Source: Meishania litoralis
GTDB lineage: Bacteria; Bacteroidota; Bacteroidia; Flavobacteriales; Flavobacteriaceae
DNA: 64,000 nucleotides
Direction of reading: 5' to 3'
NCBI RefSeq assembly: GCF_042611095.1
Contig: NZ_JBHFPV010000002.1
Span: forward strand, 868,001 to 932,000
Positions 1 through 8,932 of this stretch are shown here, piece by piece (the stretch's first letter is position 1; every line of letters starts with the position of its first letter). Position numbers and translations under genes: made by a program. Below the pieces are notes generated by a model. The model ran no database searches. It was not told the origin of the DNA and worked only from the letters and a program-made list of their open reading frames with translations.

Positions 1-2
1 TT

Positions 3-1640
3 TACATGCAACCCCTAACCGAACTGCACTTGGACCCCAACTACTATACTTTTGATTTTAGCAGGGTCAAGGCAAGCAAGTCGGTATTGATCAGTCTAGG
101 TTTTATCGCCCTTTTTTTGTTGTTATTGGGCTGCATTAATTTTATCAACCTCAATACCGCACAGGCTACTCAGCGCGCCAAGGAAATAGGGGTGCGTAAA
201 ACGTTGGGAAGTTCTAAAAAGCAACTTGTCTTTCAATTTTTGGCGGAGACCTTATTGTTGACAATTTTTGCATCGGCACTTTCGATCGTATTTTCATACT
301 GGTTACTTCAAGCGTTTTCCGATTTCATTCCAGAAGGTCTTGATTTTGGGCTTTTCAGTGAACCGTGGGTAATCGTGGGCATATTGGTTCTTTTGGCTTT
401 GGTAACCTTGCTATCAGGATTTTATCCCGCTCTTGTGCTTTCAAGCTACCGGCCGGTAGCTGTACTTAAGAGCCAAATCTCCCAAAAAAGTGAAAAAACG
501 ACCCTACGCAAATACCTGACCGTTTTTCAATTTAGTGTTGCCCAAGTATTCGTCATAGCAACATTCTTGGTCGGAAAACAAATCGACTATTTAATGACTA
601 AGGATATGGGCTTTCGAACTGAGGCCATTGCTTCAGTCAGAACACCTTGGCATGTGCCCGGACCTGAAAAGCGCACATTGCTGGCCGAAAGGATCGAGGC
701 GTTGCCCATGGTGCAGAGACTAAGTTTAAGTGGGAATCCTCCAGCGTCGAACAGTACCAGTTCCACTTATGTAACCTATATGGACGGGGAAAGGGAGATT
801 GTTTCCATTCTCCAGCTGCTGCGAGGGGATATGGAATATCTCAATCTTTATGATATTCCCCTTTTGGCCGGACGTGATAGACTGAACGATACCATTCGTG
901 AATATGTGATCAATGATACCTTTAGAAAACAGTTAGGCTTTAAGACACCCGAAGAAGCTATTGACAAAAGAATAGGTCGGAACGATGCCAAATACCCCAT
1001 AGTCGGGGTCGTGGCCGATTTTAATCAACGATCCTTAAAAACGGCTGTGAAGCCCATGGCCATCGTTGGGGATTGGGACCCCGACCGTAGCCAGTTCAAT
1101 ACAGTTCATTTCTCGTTTCAGACCGATGATGTTAGCGGTTGGTCCGAAGCCATCGCGCAAATAGAGTCCATTTGGAACGATGTGTATCCCGATGTAGAGT
1201 TTGAATTGACCTTCATGGACGACACCATTAAAAGATTTTATGAAAGTGAACGCAGGACCTCTACCCTATTAAAATGGGCCATGGGGTTATCGATCGCCAT
1301 CAGTTGTTTAGGGCTTTTTGGCTTGGTCGTCTACACCACCGAACGGCGTACAAAGGAAATCGGTATACGAAAAGTACTAGGGGCCTCCCTATTGCAATTG
1401 AACATCTTGCTCTGCACAGAGTTTTTGGTCCTCGTCGGTATCGCCTTTGTGATTGCGGCCCCTGTCGCTTGGTACGGACTACATCAATGGTTAGAAGATT
1501 TTGCCTATAAAACCGAATTAAGTGCATGGATATTTATATTGAGCGGAATTATCATGGCTTTTATTTCACTGATAATCATGAGTATAAGAACTATTGCCAA
1601 GGCCAATACAAACCCGGTAAAAAGTTTACGAACCGAATGA
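3..1640 (+). CDS. FtsX/MacB-type ABC transporter permease (5' end cut by window edge)
   Basis: Permease subunit of the MacB/FtsX class, which in Bacteroidota usually works in export or stress response together with a separate ATPase; no ATPase gene is visible here. The reading frame is open to base 3, and the first Met (base 6) sits inside what should be the first extracytoplasmic domain, so the true start lies outside the window. Seen: a hydrophobic segment followed by RAKEIGVRKTLG, the FtsX signature after a membrane helix, a long soluble domain, then a second copy of the motif (RRTKEIGIRKVLGAS) and C-terminal membrane helices. Full family members have about 800 residues; 544 or so remain. 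A homologous complete permease follows 110 bp downstream, so the two probably belong to one locus. Confidence 0.9.
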   Translation, partial: YMQPLTELHLDPNYYTFDFSRVKASKSVLISLGFIALFLLLLGCINFINLNTAQATQRAKEIGVRKTLGSSKKQLVFQFLAETLLLTIFASALSIVFSYWLLQAFSDFIPEGLDFGLFSEPWVIVGILVLLALVTLLSGFYPALVLSSYRPVAVLKSQISQKSEKTTLRKYLTVFQFSVAQVFVIATFLVGKQIDYLMTKDMGFRTEAIASVRTPWHVPGPEKRTLLAERIEALPMVQRLSLSGNPPASNSTSSTYVTYMDGEREIVSILQLLRGDMEYLNLYDIPLLAGRDRLNDTIREYVINDTFRKQLGFKTPEEAIDKRIGRNDAKYPIVGVVADFNQRSLKTAVKPMAIVGDWDPDRSQFNTVHFSFQTDDVSGWSEAIAQIESIWNDVYPDVEFELTFMDDTIKRFYESERRTSTLLKWAMGLSIAISCLGLFGLVVYTTERRTKEIGIRKVLGASLLQLNILLCTEFLVLVGIAFVIAAPVAWYGLHQWLEDFAYKTELSAWIFILSGIIMAFISLIIMSIRTIAKANTNPVKSLRTE

Positions 1641-1643
1641 AAA

Positions 1644-1736
1644 GCCCCCTCTAACTCCCCCGAAGGGGAGAAAACTGAAATACTAAATTAATGCCGAATC
1701 CATTCCCCCTCCTTCGGAGGGGGCTAGAGGGAGGCC
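1644..1736. repeat. Inverted GC-rich intergenic repeat pair (REP-like)
   Basis: Between the two permease genes lie two related units, 1644-1670 and 1703-1736. Each contains a C-run/G-run hairpin closed by a short loop (CCCCCGAAGGGG; CCCCTCCTTCGGAGGGG) next to a CCCTCTA or TAGAGGG block. The second unit is roughly the reverse complement of the first, so the transcript could fold into two small hairpins or one long one. Such units are commonly dispersed between genes in Flavobacteria (from memory). It may serve as an mRNA stabiliser or a weak terminator; neither role can be decided from sequence. Confidence 0.7.
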
Positions 1737-1750
1737 GATAAACAAAAGCC

Positions 1751-4168
1751 ATGTATAAACTATTCCTAAAAATCGCGACACGCTATCTACTTAAAAATAA
1801 ACTATACTCGTTTATCAACATTTTTGGGCTGGCCATCGGCATCGCCTCTTTCTTTCTGATCATGCTCTATGTGCATTACGAAAGAAGCTATGACAAATTC
1901 GAGGGTTCTGAAAACGTATATCGCGTGTATATGGATTATCTCGAAGGTGGCGAATGGGTTCCAGGCGATGCAAATGCGTATATTGTAAGTGGGCCAACAC
2001 TAAAGGATGAGTTTCCCGAGGTACAGGATTATGTAAGGCTGCGTCATACGAACGACGCCGTTCTCATACATGATGATAGGGTTTTTGAAGACAATAGGGG
2101 CTCGTTGGCAGACCCTTCCTTTTTCCAAATTTTTGACCGCACGTTGGCTAAGGGCGATGTAAACAATGCTCTGAATGAGCCCTACTCCCTTGTTTTGACC
2201 GAATCGTTGGCCGAAAAGATTTTCGGCAATGAAGATGCCCTGGGCAAGACGTTAAAAGTATTTAGCAGTGATAGCCCTCTTTTTACCGTGACCGGAGTTC
2301 TTGCCGATAGCCCGAGAAATACCCATATCAAGAATGACGTTTTGATTTCCTTTAAAACTTTTCATACCTGGGAGGCTTTCGAACGCGACTGGCAATATAC
2401 ATGGAACCAAAACATGTATTTTACCTATTTGAAGCTGGATCCCTTGGCCAATGCCAATGCGTTTAAAAAGAAGGTAATGAATTTTAAGGTAGAAGACCTG
2501 CCTTATGAAAGGCATAACATCGAACCCTTGGAAGATATTCACCTGTACTCAGATAAGCCTTATGAGGCCGAGGCAAACGGCAGTGCAAATCGGGTCACGT
2601 TTCTATTGGCCATTGCATTGATAATTCTCATACTCTCTTGGCTAAATTATGTAAACCTTTCCACGGCCAAATCGCTCGAAAGGGCCAAGGAAACAGGAAT
2701 ACGAAAAGTGGCAGGGGCACAGAAACCTCAAATCATGCTACAATCATTTTTAGAGTCGTTATTACTGAATCTATTGGCCATAATAATCGCGGTTTCGATC
2801 GTCTTACTTGTCTTGCCTATATTTAACAACTATGCCGGCATGGTACTAAAGGTCGATCTTTCGAACGTCATAGATTTTATACCAATATTAGGTTTTGTAT
2901 TGTTCGGGGCTTTGGTATCAGGCCTGTATCCGGCCATGGTCTTGAGCAAGTACACTCCTGCAAAGTCGCTTAAGGGAAAGATACAAACCACCGGAAGTGG
3001 CCCGATTATTAGAAAGGTCTTGATAATGGGGCAATTTTTCGCAACGATCGTTTTATTGATCGGTACTATAGTCGTTACAAAACAAATTCGTTTCATTCAG
3101 AATCAGCCCATCGGTGTAGACTTACATCAAGTCGTCGCCCTTAACGGACAGATATTGAGTGCGATGCCTGATTCCTTATTTGTCAAAAATTTGGAAACCT
3201 TTAAACATGAACTTGAAAATTTTCCTTTTGTCGAAGCTACCGCAGGGGCTGAAACCTATCCGGGTGGAGGATATGATGAACTCAATTCAAATGCCGGCAT
3301 TACCTTTCCAAATGGGATTCGAGATGACATAAGAATCACCTATAACTATGGGGTACACCCCGATTATTTTAAGTTGATGGACCTGGAATTCCTTGCCGGA
3401 GAACCTTTTAAGGAAAACTCGAGCGGTGAAAGCGACAAAGTCGTCTTGAACGAAAAGTTCGTAAGATTTATGGAGATTACAGATATGCAGGAAGCCGTAA
3501 GCAAAACCATGAAAATCTTTGGAGAAGAACGTATTATTTCCGGGGTTATCAAAGACTATCATCATTTCGGTCTAAAAACGGGTATTGAACCGATGCTGTT
3601 GCGATACGAATCCAACGGAGATAAACTTCTTGTAAAATTCAATCAAACGGCACTTTCATCAAATGGTATGACCAACGCCCTTGCACAGATTGAAAACAAA
3701 TGGAAAGAACTGTTTCCAAAAAGCACCTTCAACTATACCTTCTTAGATCAAAAGTTCGAAGCGCAGTATAATGAGGATAAGACCTTCGGTTCTGCATTTC
3801 AAATATTTACGGTTTTAGCAATACTTATTGCTTCTATGGGGTTGTTCGGGCTTACCTCCTACACTTGCATACAAAGAAAAAAAGAAATTGGCGTTCGAAA
3901 GGTCAACGGTGCGAGCATTGCCCAAATATTGGCCTTATTGAACAAAGATTTCGTAAAATGGGTAGGCCTGGCCTTTATCATTGCCGTACCCGTTTCATGG
4001 TATGTCATGAACAAGTGGCTCGAAGGTTTTGCCTACAAAACGACCATGAACTGGTGGATATTCGCCATAGCTGGAATTACGGCATTGACAATCGCAATGC
4101 TCACGGTAAGCTGGCAAAGTTTTAAGGCCGCGATTGCCAACCCAGTCGATGCTTTACGTGATGAGTAG
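1751..4168 (+). CDS. FtsX/MacB-type ABC transporter permease
   Basis: Complete 805-residue permease of the MacB/FtsX family, the usual length of the Bacteroidota group with two FtsX repeats. An N-terminal helix (about 20-42) is followed by a MacB-type extracytoplasmic domain, membrane helices near 285-405 with the motif RAKETGIRKVAGAQ, a second soluble domain, and three C-terminal helices preceded by RKKEIGVRKVNGAS near 710. It starts at an ATG right after the REP-like hairpins and is a diverged paralogue of the preceding gene. It probably forms a homo- or heterodimer in the inner membrane with an ATPase encoded elsewhere. The substrate is unknown. Confidence 0.92.
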   Translation: MYKLFLKIATRYLLKNKLYSFINIFGLAIGIASFFLIMLYVHYERSYDKFEGSENVYRVYMDYLEGGEWVPGDANAYIVSGPTLKDEFPEVQDYVRLRHTNDAVLIHDDRVFEDNRGSLADPSFFQIFDRTLAKGDVNNALNEPYSLVLTESLAEKIFGNEDALGKTLKVFSSDSPLFTVTGVLADSPRNTHIKNDVLISFKTFHTWEAFERDWQYTWNQNMYFTYLKLDPLANANAFKKKVMNFKVEDLPYERHNIEPLEDIHLYSDKPYEAEANGSANRVTFLLAIALIILILSWLNYVNLSTAKSLERAKETGIRKVAGAQKPQIMLQSFLESLLLNLLAIIIAVSIVLLVLPIFNNYAGMVLKVDLSNVIDFIPILGFVLFGALVSGLYPAMVLSKYTPAKSLKGKIQTTGSGPIIRKVLIMGQFFATIVLLIGTIVVTKQIRFIQNQPIGVDLHQVVALNGQILSAMPDSLFVKNLETFKHELENFPFVEATAGAETYPGGGYDELNSNAGITFPNGIRDDIRITYNYGVHPDYFKLMDLEFLAGEPFKENSSGESDKVVLNEKFVRFMEITDMQEAVSKTMKIFGEERIISGVIKDYHHFGLKTGIEPMLLRYESNGDKLLVKFNQTALSSNGMTNALAQIENKWKELFPKSTFNYTFLDQKFEAQYNEDKTFGSAFQIFTVLAILIASMGLFGLTSYTCIQRKKEIGVRKVNGASIAQILALLNKDFVKWVGLAFIIAVPVSWYVMNKWLEGFAYKTTMNWWIFAIAGITALTIAMLTVSWQSFKAAIANPVDALRDE

Positions 4169-4291
4169 ACCGATTTTTGTCTCTTCTGTAGTATCTTTAT
4201 CAAGTATCTTGGTTTTAACCTGTTAGGGGTAGGTCTTTGCATCAAATGCATTGGTGGCCTCCCCCTTATTCACTATGCGCAAAGATCAAAA

Positions 4292-4876
4292 ATGGGGTTT
4301 AAAAAGTTTATTCTATTATCTTTTCTCTGTATAAGTTCTGCGTTTTCACAATCGCTTGAAGGATATGATCTTTGGTTGGGACACGCCAAAATTCAACGAC
4401 CATCTTTGATTGAAGCATATAACGATTTGGCCTCTTCGGTTTATTTTCAAGATGGAACGAGCACACTTAAGGTAGCCAAGCAAGAAATGGACACCGCACT
4501 TGAAAAAATGTTGGGGCGGATACCTGATTTCACGAACTCGATAAATTCCGATAACACTATAATCGTCTCAAAAGGCTCTTTTTTGCCGAAAGCGGTTGTC
4601 AAATCGCTTCAAAAAGACCTTCAAAAGATTGGAAACGAAGGATTTGTGATTAAATCCGTATCACACAACGAAAAAGATGTTCTTGTGGTCACTGCCAACG
4701 ATGACATAGGTATTCTATATGGTATTTTTCGATTGTTGCACTTGATAAAGACCGGACAATCCTTAACAGGAATAAATTGGGTCGATGCCCCGAAAATCGA
4801 TATCCGAATGCTTAACCATTGGGATAATCTCGACCGCGTTCGACCCGGCAATTTGCAACCATCCTATTTTCAGTGA
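4292..4876 (+). pseudogene. Truncated GH67 alpha-glucuronidase (N-terminal domain only)
   Basis: Encodes 194 residues with a signal peptide (1-19, ending ...SSAFSQ) and the GH67 N-terminal region: the opening ...GYDLWL after the signal, the GILYGIFRLLHLI segment and the RMLNHWDNLD motif that in complete enzymes leads into the catalytic TIM barrel. GH67 enzymes have roughly 700 residues and remove 4-O-methylglucuronic acid from xylo-oligosaccharides. Here the frame leaves the family sequence right after NHWDNLDR and stops 13 residues later. I find no continuation of the barrel in the other frames, so the catalytic part has been deleted rather than frameshifted. The start and signal peptide are intact, so a secreted stub could still be made. 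Confidence 0.75.
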
Positions 4877-4884
4877 TTTATTTA

Positions 4885-4902
4885 ATTTCGATTAATCGAA
4901 AT
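4885..4902. repeat. 18-bp perfect palindrome
   Basis: ATTTCGATTAATCGAAAT is a perfect palindrome lying between the 3' ends of the truncated GH67 gene and the minus-strand efflux operon. It may be a weak bidirectional terminator, a protein-binding site, or a scar of the deletion that truncated the GH67 gene. There is no U-run of terminator quality. Confidence 0.55.
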
Positions 4903-4975
4903 CAAGTTGGCAGTCAAAAGGAAATCCCTTGCTAACCACTATCACCCTTTTCATAGGTTTGTCCGATAACAATCC

Positions 4976-5164
4976 CTACCCCTTTTTTATGCCCAATTTC
5001 AACAGGATGGTCTCCAACAGACACCACTTGGTAAACGCCGATTGAATCAAGTTGACCCCGATGAATACGGTAAACCATAACCAGTTGATATTTACGTACA
5101 CGGCCAATACGACACTCAATAAAACGAATGTACCTACAATGACCCTAAAATATGTATTTAGCAT
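4976..5164 (-). CDS. DUF2892 (YgaP-type) small membrane protein
   Basis: A 62-residue protein that is almost entirely two membrane helices (about 7-25 and 29-46), matching the DUF2892 family, whose best known member is the membrane tail of the rhodanese YgaP. It is the last gene of the efflux operon, 33 bp after the PII-like gene. A second DUF2892 gene lies at 16188 next to the sulfide oxidoreductase. DUF2892 proteins are often found with sulfurtransferases and metal or sulfur stress genes, which fits this context. Its exact role is unknown. Confidence 0.75.
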   Translation of the reverse strand: MLNTYFRVIVGTFVLLSVVLAVYVNINWLWFTVFIGVNLIQSAFTKWCLLETILLKLGIKKG

Positions 5165-5197
5165 TTCTCTTGTTTTTAAAAAAATGTTTATAATTGA

Positions 5198-5503
5198 TTA
5201 AATCGATCTTTCAATAGGAACCACGACAGCCTTGATCGGGTTGTTGGTCTCCAGATTGGCATTGAATTCTTTTATCAGGCCGAAGAGTGTTTCAATGTTC
5301 GTTTCCTCGGTAAACGAAAAGAACAGGTTCGATTCGACTCCCCCCTTCTCGCTTGGGAACCAGCTGGCCGTGCGCACCATGGACGTAGGGTTCTTATATC
5401 CATCAATGTGGCTTTCACTGAAGCTCTCGATATTCGCTTTTTTGAACAGTTTCAGAATATCTTTTTCGAACTGTTCTACGACCGTGACGATTAATAATTT
5501 CAT
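5198..5503 (-). CDS. PII-like/DUF3240-type small protein of an RND operon
   Basis: About 101 residues starting MKLLIVTVVEQF, the beta-strand opening of ferredoxin-fold PII-like proteins; an in-frame ATG seven codons upstream (5524) is the alternative start. Small PII-like proteins (DUF3240 and relatives) are encoded directly downstream of some heavy-metal RND pumps and are thought to bind the pump or its ligand. Here it follows the permease by 54 bp, and the ferredoxin-like beta-alpha-beta pattern can be traced (strand 1-9, helix about 10-22, C-terminal strand KAVVVPIE). Family assignment rests on length, pattern and context, not on a search. Confidence 0.55.
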   Translation of the reverse strand: MKLLIVTVVEQFEKDILKLFKKANIESFSESHIDGYKNPTSMVRTASWFPSEKGGVESNLFFSFTEETNIETLFGLIKEFNANLETNNPIKAVVVPIERSI

Positions 5504-5557
5504 AGATAAATGTTTTTGTGTCATTTCCGCTTTTTCGGTATTACCTAACGTGGTAGG

Positions 5558-8500
5558 TTATTCTTTTTCCTCAATCGAACCCTTCGTTTGCCGAAGCTCC
5601 GGCTCTGGATACTTCTTCCGCTCGATCATATAATAGACCAAAGGCACCACCAACAAAGTCAATACCGTTGATACTATGGTTCCGCCCATCAATGAAATGG
5701 CCAATCCCTGAAAAATGGGATCGAACAGAATGACAAAGGCACCGATGACCACCGTACCCGCGGTCAATAGAATGGGCGTAGTACGAACGGCACCGGCCTC
5801 GATAGCCGCTTGTTTTAAGGGAACACCTTCTGCCAAACGCAGATTGATAAAATCGATGAGCAATACCGAATTCCGTACCATGATACCCGCAAGGGCGATC
5901 ATTCCGATAAAGGAAGTGGCCGTGAAAAAAGCACCCATGATCCAATGGCCTAGAACGATTCCGATCAGTGACAAGGGTATCGCGACCATCATCACTACGG
6001 GAGCCTTGAAGTTCTGGAACCATCCGACGATCAAGATGTAGATCAAGATGATCGCCCCCATAAAAGCGATTCCCAAATCCCTAAACACCTCCAACGTAAT
6101 TTGCCATTCCCCGTCCCATTTAACGGTATAATCGTCTTCGAAATCAGGTTGGCCCAAGTACATTTCATTGATCTCATACCCTTGTGGCAGATCGATCGCC
6201 TTCAATTTTTCTTCCATACCTAGAATCGCATAGGCCGGACTTTCAAGCTTTCCGGCCATATCGGCCAGGACATAGACCACCCGCTTTTGGTTTTTGCGGT
6301 AGATGCTCTTCGGGCTAATGGTTTCCTCAATGTTTACCAAATCGACAATGGGCACCATATTACCCAGCTTAGAAGCGATTTTCAATTGCGAAATATCATT
6401 GATGGTCGATTTTTCCTTCTCGTCCAAGGCCAAAACCAGACCGACCTGATCGGTGGCATTCTCATCGTATAGATTGGTTATCGCCCGGTTCGACAGCGCC
6501 ATATTCATGGTATAGGCGATCTGTTGCGGCGCAACACCGTACAGCATGGCTTTCTCCCTATCGATATCGAACTGATATTCGGTCTGATCGGCTTCCACCA
6601 TCCAGTCGATATCCACCACATCGTCGGTTTTTTTCAAGATATGCCGTATGCTATCGGCAATCCTCATCTGCTCACCATAATCGGGGCCATAGACTTCGGC
6701 CACAATGGTCGATAGCACCGGAGGCCCTGGCGGCACCTCCACTACCTTTACGTTCGCATTATATTCGGCGGCGATCTTTTGGATCTCGGGCCGAAGCAGT
6801 TTCGCAATGTCGTGGCTTTGTGCCGAGCGCTCCCCCTTGTCGACCAAATTCACTTGAATGTCGGCCATGTTGCTCCCGCCGCGCAGATCATAATGGCGTA
6901 CCAAACCGTTAAAGGTTATTGGCGCGGAAGTACCGATATAGTTCTGGTAGTTCACAACTTCCGAACGCGTTGAAAGGTATTGTGCGATTTCCCGGGCTAC
7001 GACCGCCGTGCGTTCGAGGGTGGTACCTTCCGGCATGTCTATGATTACTTGAAACTCGTTTTTGTTGTCAAAAGGCAACATCTTAACGGCGACCGATTTG
7101 GTGAAGAACAGTACCATCGAGCCTATGAGCATTAAAAAGGTCAATCCCAAGAAAATCCAACGCTTACCGCTGTTTTCTATCAACGGATGCTCGAATCTGT
7201 TATAGATCCTATAAATCAAGGTGTCCTCCAAAGGTTTTTCCTCCTTCTCTTCTTTGGAACTGGCAGATTTGTTCTTTTCCCTAAGAAAAATATAGCCCAA
7301 ATACGGGGTAATGGTCAAGGCCACGAACAGCGATAAAATCATGGCGATAGATGCGCCAATGGGCATCGGGGCCATATAAGGGCCCATCAGTCCCGAAACG
7401 AAGGCCATCGGCAATACCGAGGCTATGACGGTAAACGTAGCCAAGATGGTCGGGTTACCGACCTCATTGATCGCATATAGGGCGGCCTGTTTGAACGGCA
7501 ACCGTTTCATCTTAAAATGCCGGTGCATGTTCTCTGCGATGATAATCGAGTCGTCCACGACGATACCCGTAACAAAGACCAAGGCGAAAAGGGTGATCCT
7601 GTTCAGGGTATAATCCAGCATATAGTAGCTCAACAAGGTCAGGGCAAACGTAATCGGAACCGATAAAAACACGACCAGACCACCGCGCCAGCCCATCGCC
7701 AGCATGACCACCAGCGTTACGGCGATGATAGACCCAATAAGGTGCAACAATAGTTCAGATACCTTGTGCGATGCCGTTTCCCCATAGTTTCTGGTAATCT
7801 CGACGTGCACGTCATCAGGAATCAATGTGCTGCGCAAATGGTCCACCTTATCGATAACGATATCGGCAATCTTCATGGCATCGGCACCCTTTCGCTTTGC
7901 TACGGAAATGGTAACCGCAGGGTATTCAGACTTGTAATCGGTCGCCTTGTCACTGGCCTGCCCAAAACCTAGGGAAACATAACTCTGAGGAATTTCGGGG
8001 CCATCGATGATATTCGCGATCTGTTTCAGATAGATCGGCTGGTTCTGCTGCACGCCCACCACGAGGTTCTCGACATCGCCGACCGAGGCCAGAAACTTGC
8101 CCGTGCTAACCAGAAACTCGGTATCGTTCTTATCGAAACTACCGGAGTTCAACTGTGCACTGTTCGCCTTGATCATTTCAGAAACCGATAAGAAATCGAG
8201 TCCGCTGGCGGCCAATTTATCCTTATCGAGTACCACGCGCAATTGACGGTCTTGATTACCGATCTTATGGGTAATCGCCACATCGTTCACTTTCTTGATC
8301 TCGCTTTCAAGTTCCTGCGCCATTTGGCTTAGTTGGTACCCGTCGTAATTCTCGCTCCACAATGTTAGGCCCAACATGGGTACATCGTCAATGGCCCGTG
8401 TCTTCACCAACGGAAACGTTACGCCCTGGGGCATTTGGTCCATGTGCTTGTTGATCTCGTTGTAGAGCTTTACGAACGAACGTTCGATATCTTCGCCCAC

Positions 8501-8803
8501 ATAGAACTGCACGATGACCATGCCCTGCTCCTTCATCGAGGTTGAATACACATATTCGACCCCCTTGATGTTCGAGATCAGTTTTTCCAAGGGTTTGATC
8601 ACGCGCGACTCCACTTCGGTAGGGCTCGCCCCGGGGTATCCCACAAAAATATCGGCCATCGGCACATCGATTTGCGGTTCTTCCTCCCTCGGGATCAAGA
8701 ACGAGCTGTACACCCCGATGACCATGAAAACGATCATCAGAAGTACCGTTAACTTACTGCCTATGAACATTTTGGCAATCTTGCCAGCTAGACCTTCCTT
8801 CAT
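5558..8803 (-). CDS. RND efflux transporter permease (AcrB/CusA superfamily)
   Basis: Inner-membrane proton-driven pump of a tripartite RND system, 1081 residues, full length. Seen: TM1 near 13-35, the porter-domain opening (REEEPQIDVPMADIFVGYPGASP), TM2-TM6 between about 335 and 505 including the TM4 region with GIVVDDSIIIAEN (acidic proton-relay residues), the second porter half, and TM8-TM12 near the C-terminus with AGIMVRNSVLLIDF. A charged linker (KSASSKEEKEEKPLED) separates the halves. It lies between the adaptor and the PII-like gene in a five-gene operon under the operator at 11444-11457. The pump resembles the 'short linker' RND pumps of sulfur- and metal-stress loci more than AcrB, but the substrate is unproven. 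Confidence 0.93.
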   Translation of the reverse strand: MKEGLAGKIAKMFIGSKLTVLLMIVFMVIGVYSSFLIPREEEPQIDVPMADIFVGYPGASPTEVESRVIKPLEKLISNIKGVEYVYSTSMKEQGMVIVQFYVGEDIERSFVKLYNEINKHMDQMPQGVTFPLVKTRAIDDVPMLGLTLWSENYDGYQLSQMAQELESEIKKVNDVAITHKIGNQDRQLRVVLDKDKLAASGLDFLSVSEMIKANSAQLNSGSFDKNDTEFLVSTGKFLASVGDVENLVVGVQQNQPIYLKQIANIIDGPEIPQSYVSLGFGQASDKATDYKSEYPAVTISVAKRKGADAMKIADIVIDKVDHLRSTLIPDDVHVEITRNYGETASHKVSELLLHLIGSIIAVTLVVMLAMGWRGGLVVFLSVPITFALTLLSYYMLDYTLNRITLFALVFVTGIVVDDSIIIAENMHRHFKMKRLPFKQAALYAINEVGNPTILATFTVIASVLPMAFVSGLMGPYMAPMPIGASIAMILSLFVALTITPYLGYIFLREKNKSASSKEEKEEKPLEDTLIYRIYNRFEHPLIENSGKRWIFLGLTFLMLIGSMVLFFTKSVAVKMLPFDNKNEFQVIIDMPEGTTLERTAVVAREIAQYLSTRSEVVNYQNYIGTSAPITFNGLVRHYDLRGGSNMADIQVNLVDKGERSAQSHDIAKLLRPEIQKIAAEYNANVKVVEVPPGPPVLSTIVAEVYGPDYGEQMRIADSIRHILKKTDDVVDIDWMVEADQTEYQFDIDREKAMLYGVAPQQIAYTMNMALSNRAITNLYDENATDQVGLVLALDEKEKSTINDISQLKIASKLGNMVPIVDLVNIEETISPKSIYRKNQKRVVYVLADMAGKLESPAYAILGMEEKLKAIDLPQGYEINEMYLGQPDFEDDYTVKWDGEWQITLEVFRDLGIAFMGAIILIYILIVGWFQNFKAPVVMMVAIPLSLIGIVLGHWIMGAFFTATSFIGMIALAGIMVRNSVLLIDFINLRLAEGVPLKQAAIEAGAVRTTPILLTAGTVVIGAFVILFDPIFQGLAISLMGGTIVSTVLTLLVVPLVYYMIERKKYPEPELRQTKGSIEEKE

Positions 8804-8830
8804 TTTTAATTCATTATAAGTGGGGCGTTT

Positions 8831-8923
8831 CCACCTGCCGAAGGGCAGGCGGGCGGGCTTTCCGCTTTTACTCCGTTGCGCCTATCGAGGCACATACGGG
8901 GTAACCGCTGCAATCCCTAACGC
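8831..8923. repeat. Dispersed intergenic repeat inside the efflux operon
   Basis: The 129-bp gap between adaptor and permease holds a hairpin (CCTGCC-GAAG-GGCAGG, 8834-8849) followed by GGGCTTTCCGCT, a GCCTATCG-containing stem and CCGCTGCAATCCCTAACGC. This arrangement matches, from memory, a REP-like intergenic repeat scattered through Flavobacteriaceae genomes. Placed between co-transcribed genes it could set the relative mRNA levels of adaptor and pump. Confidence 0.6.
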
Positions 8924-8932
8924 GGATCCCGT

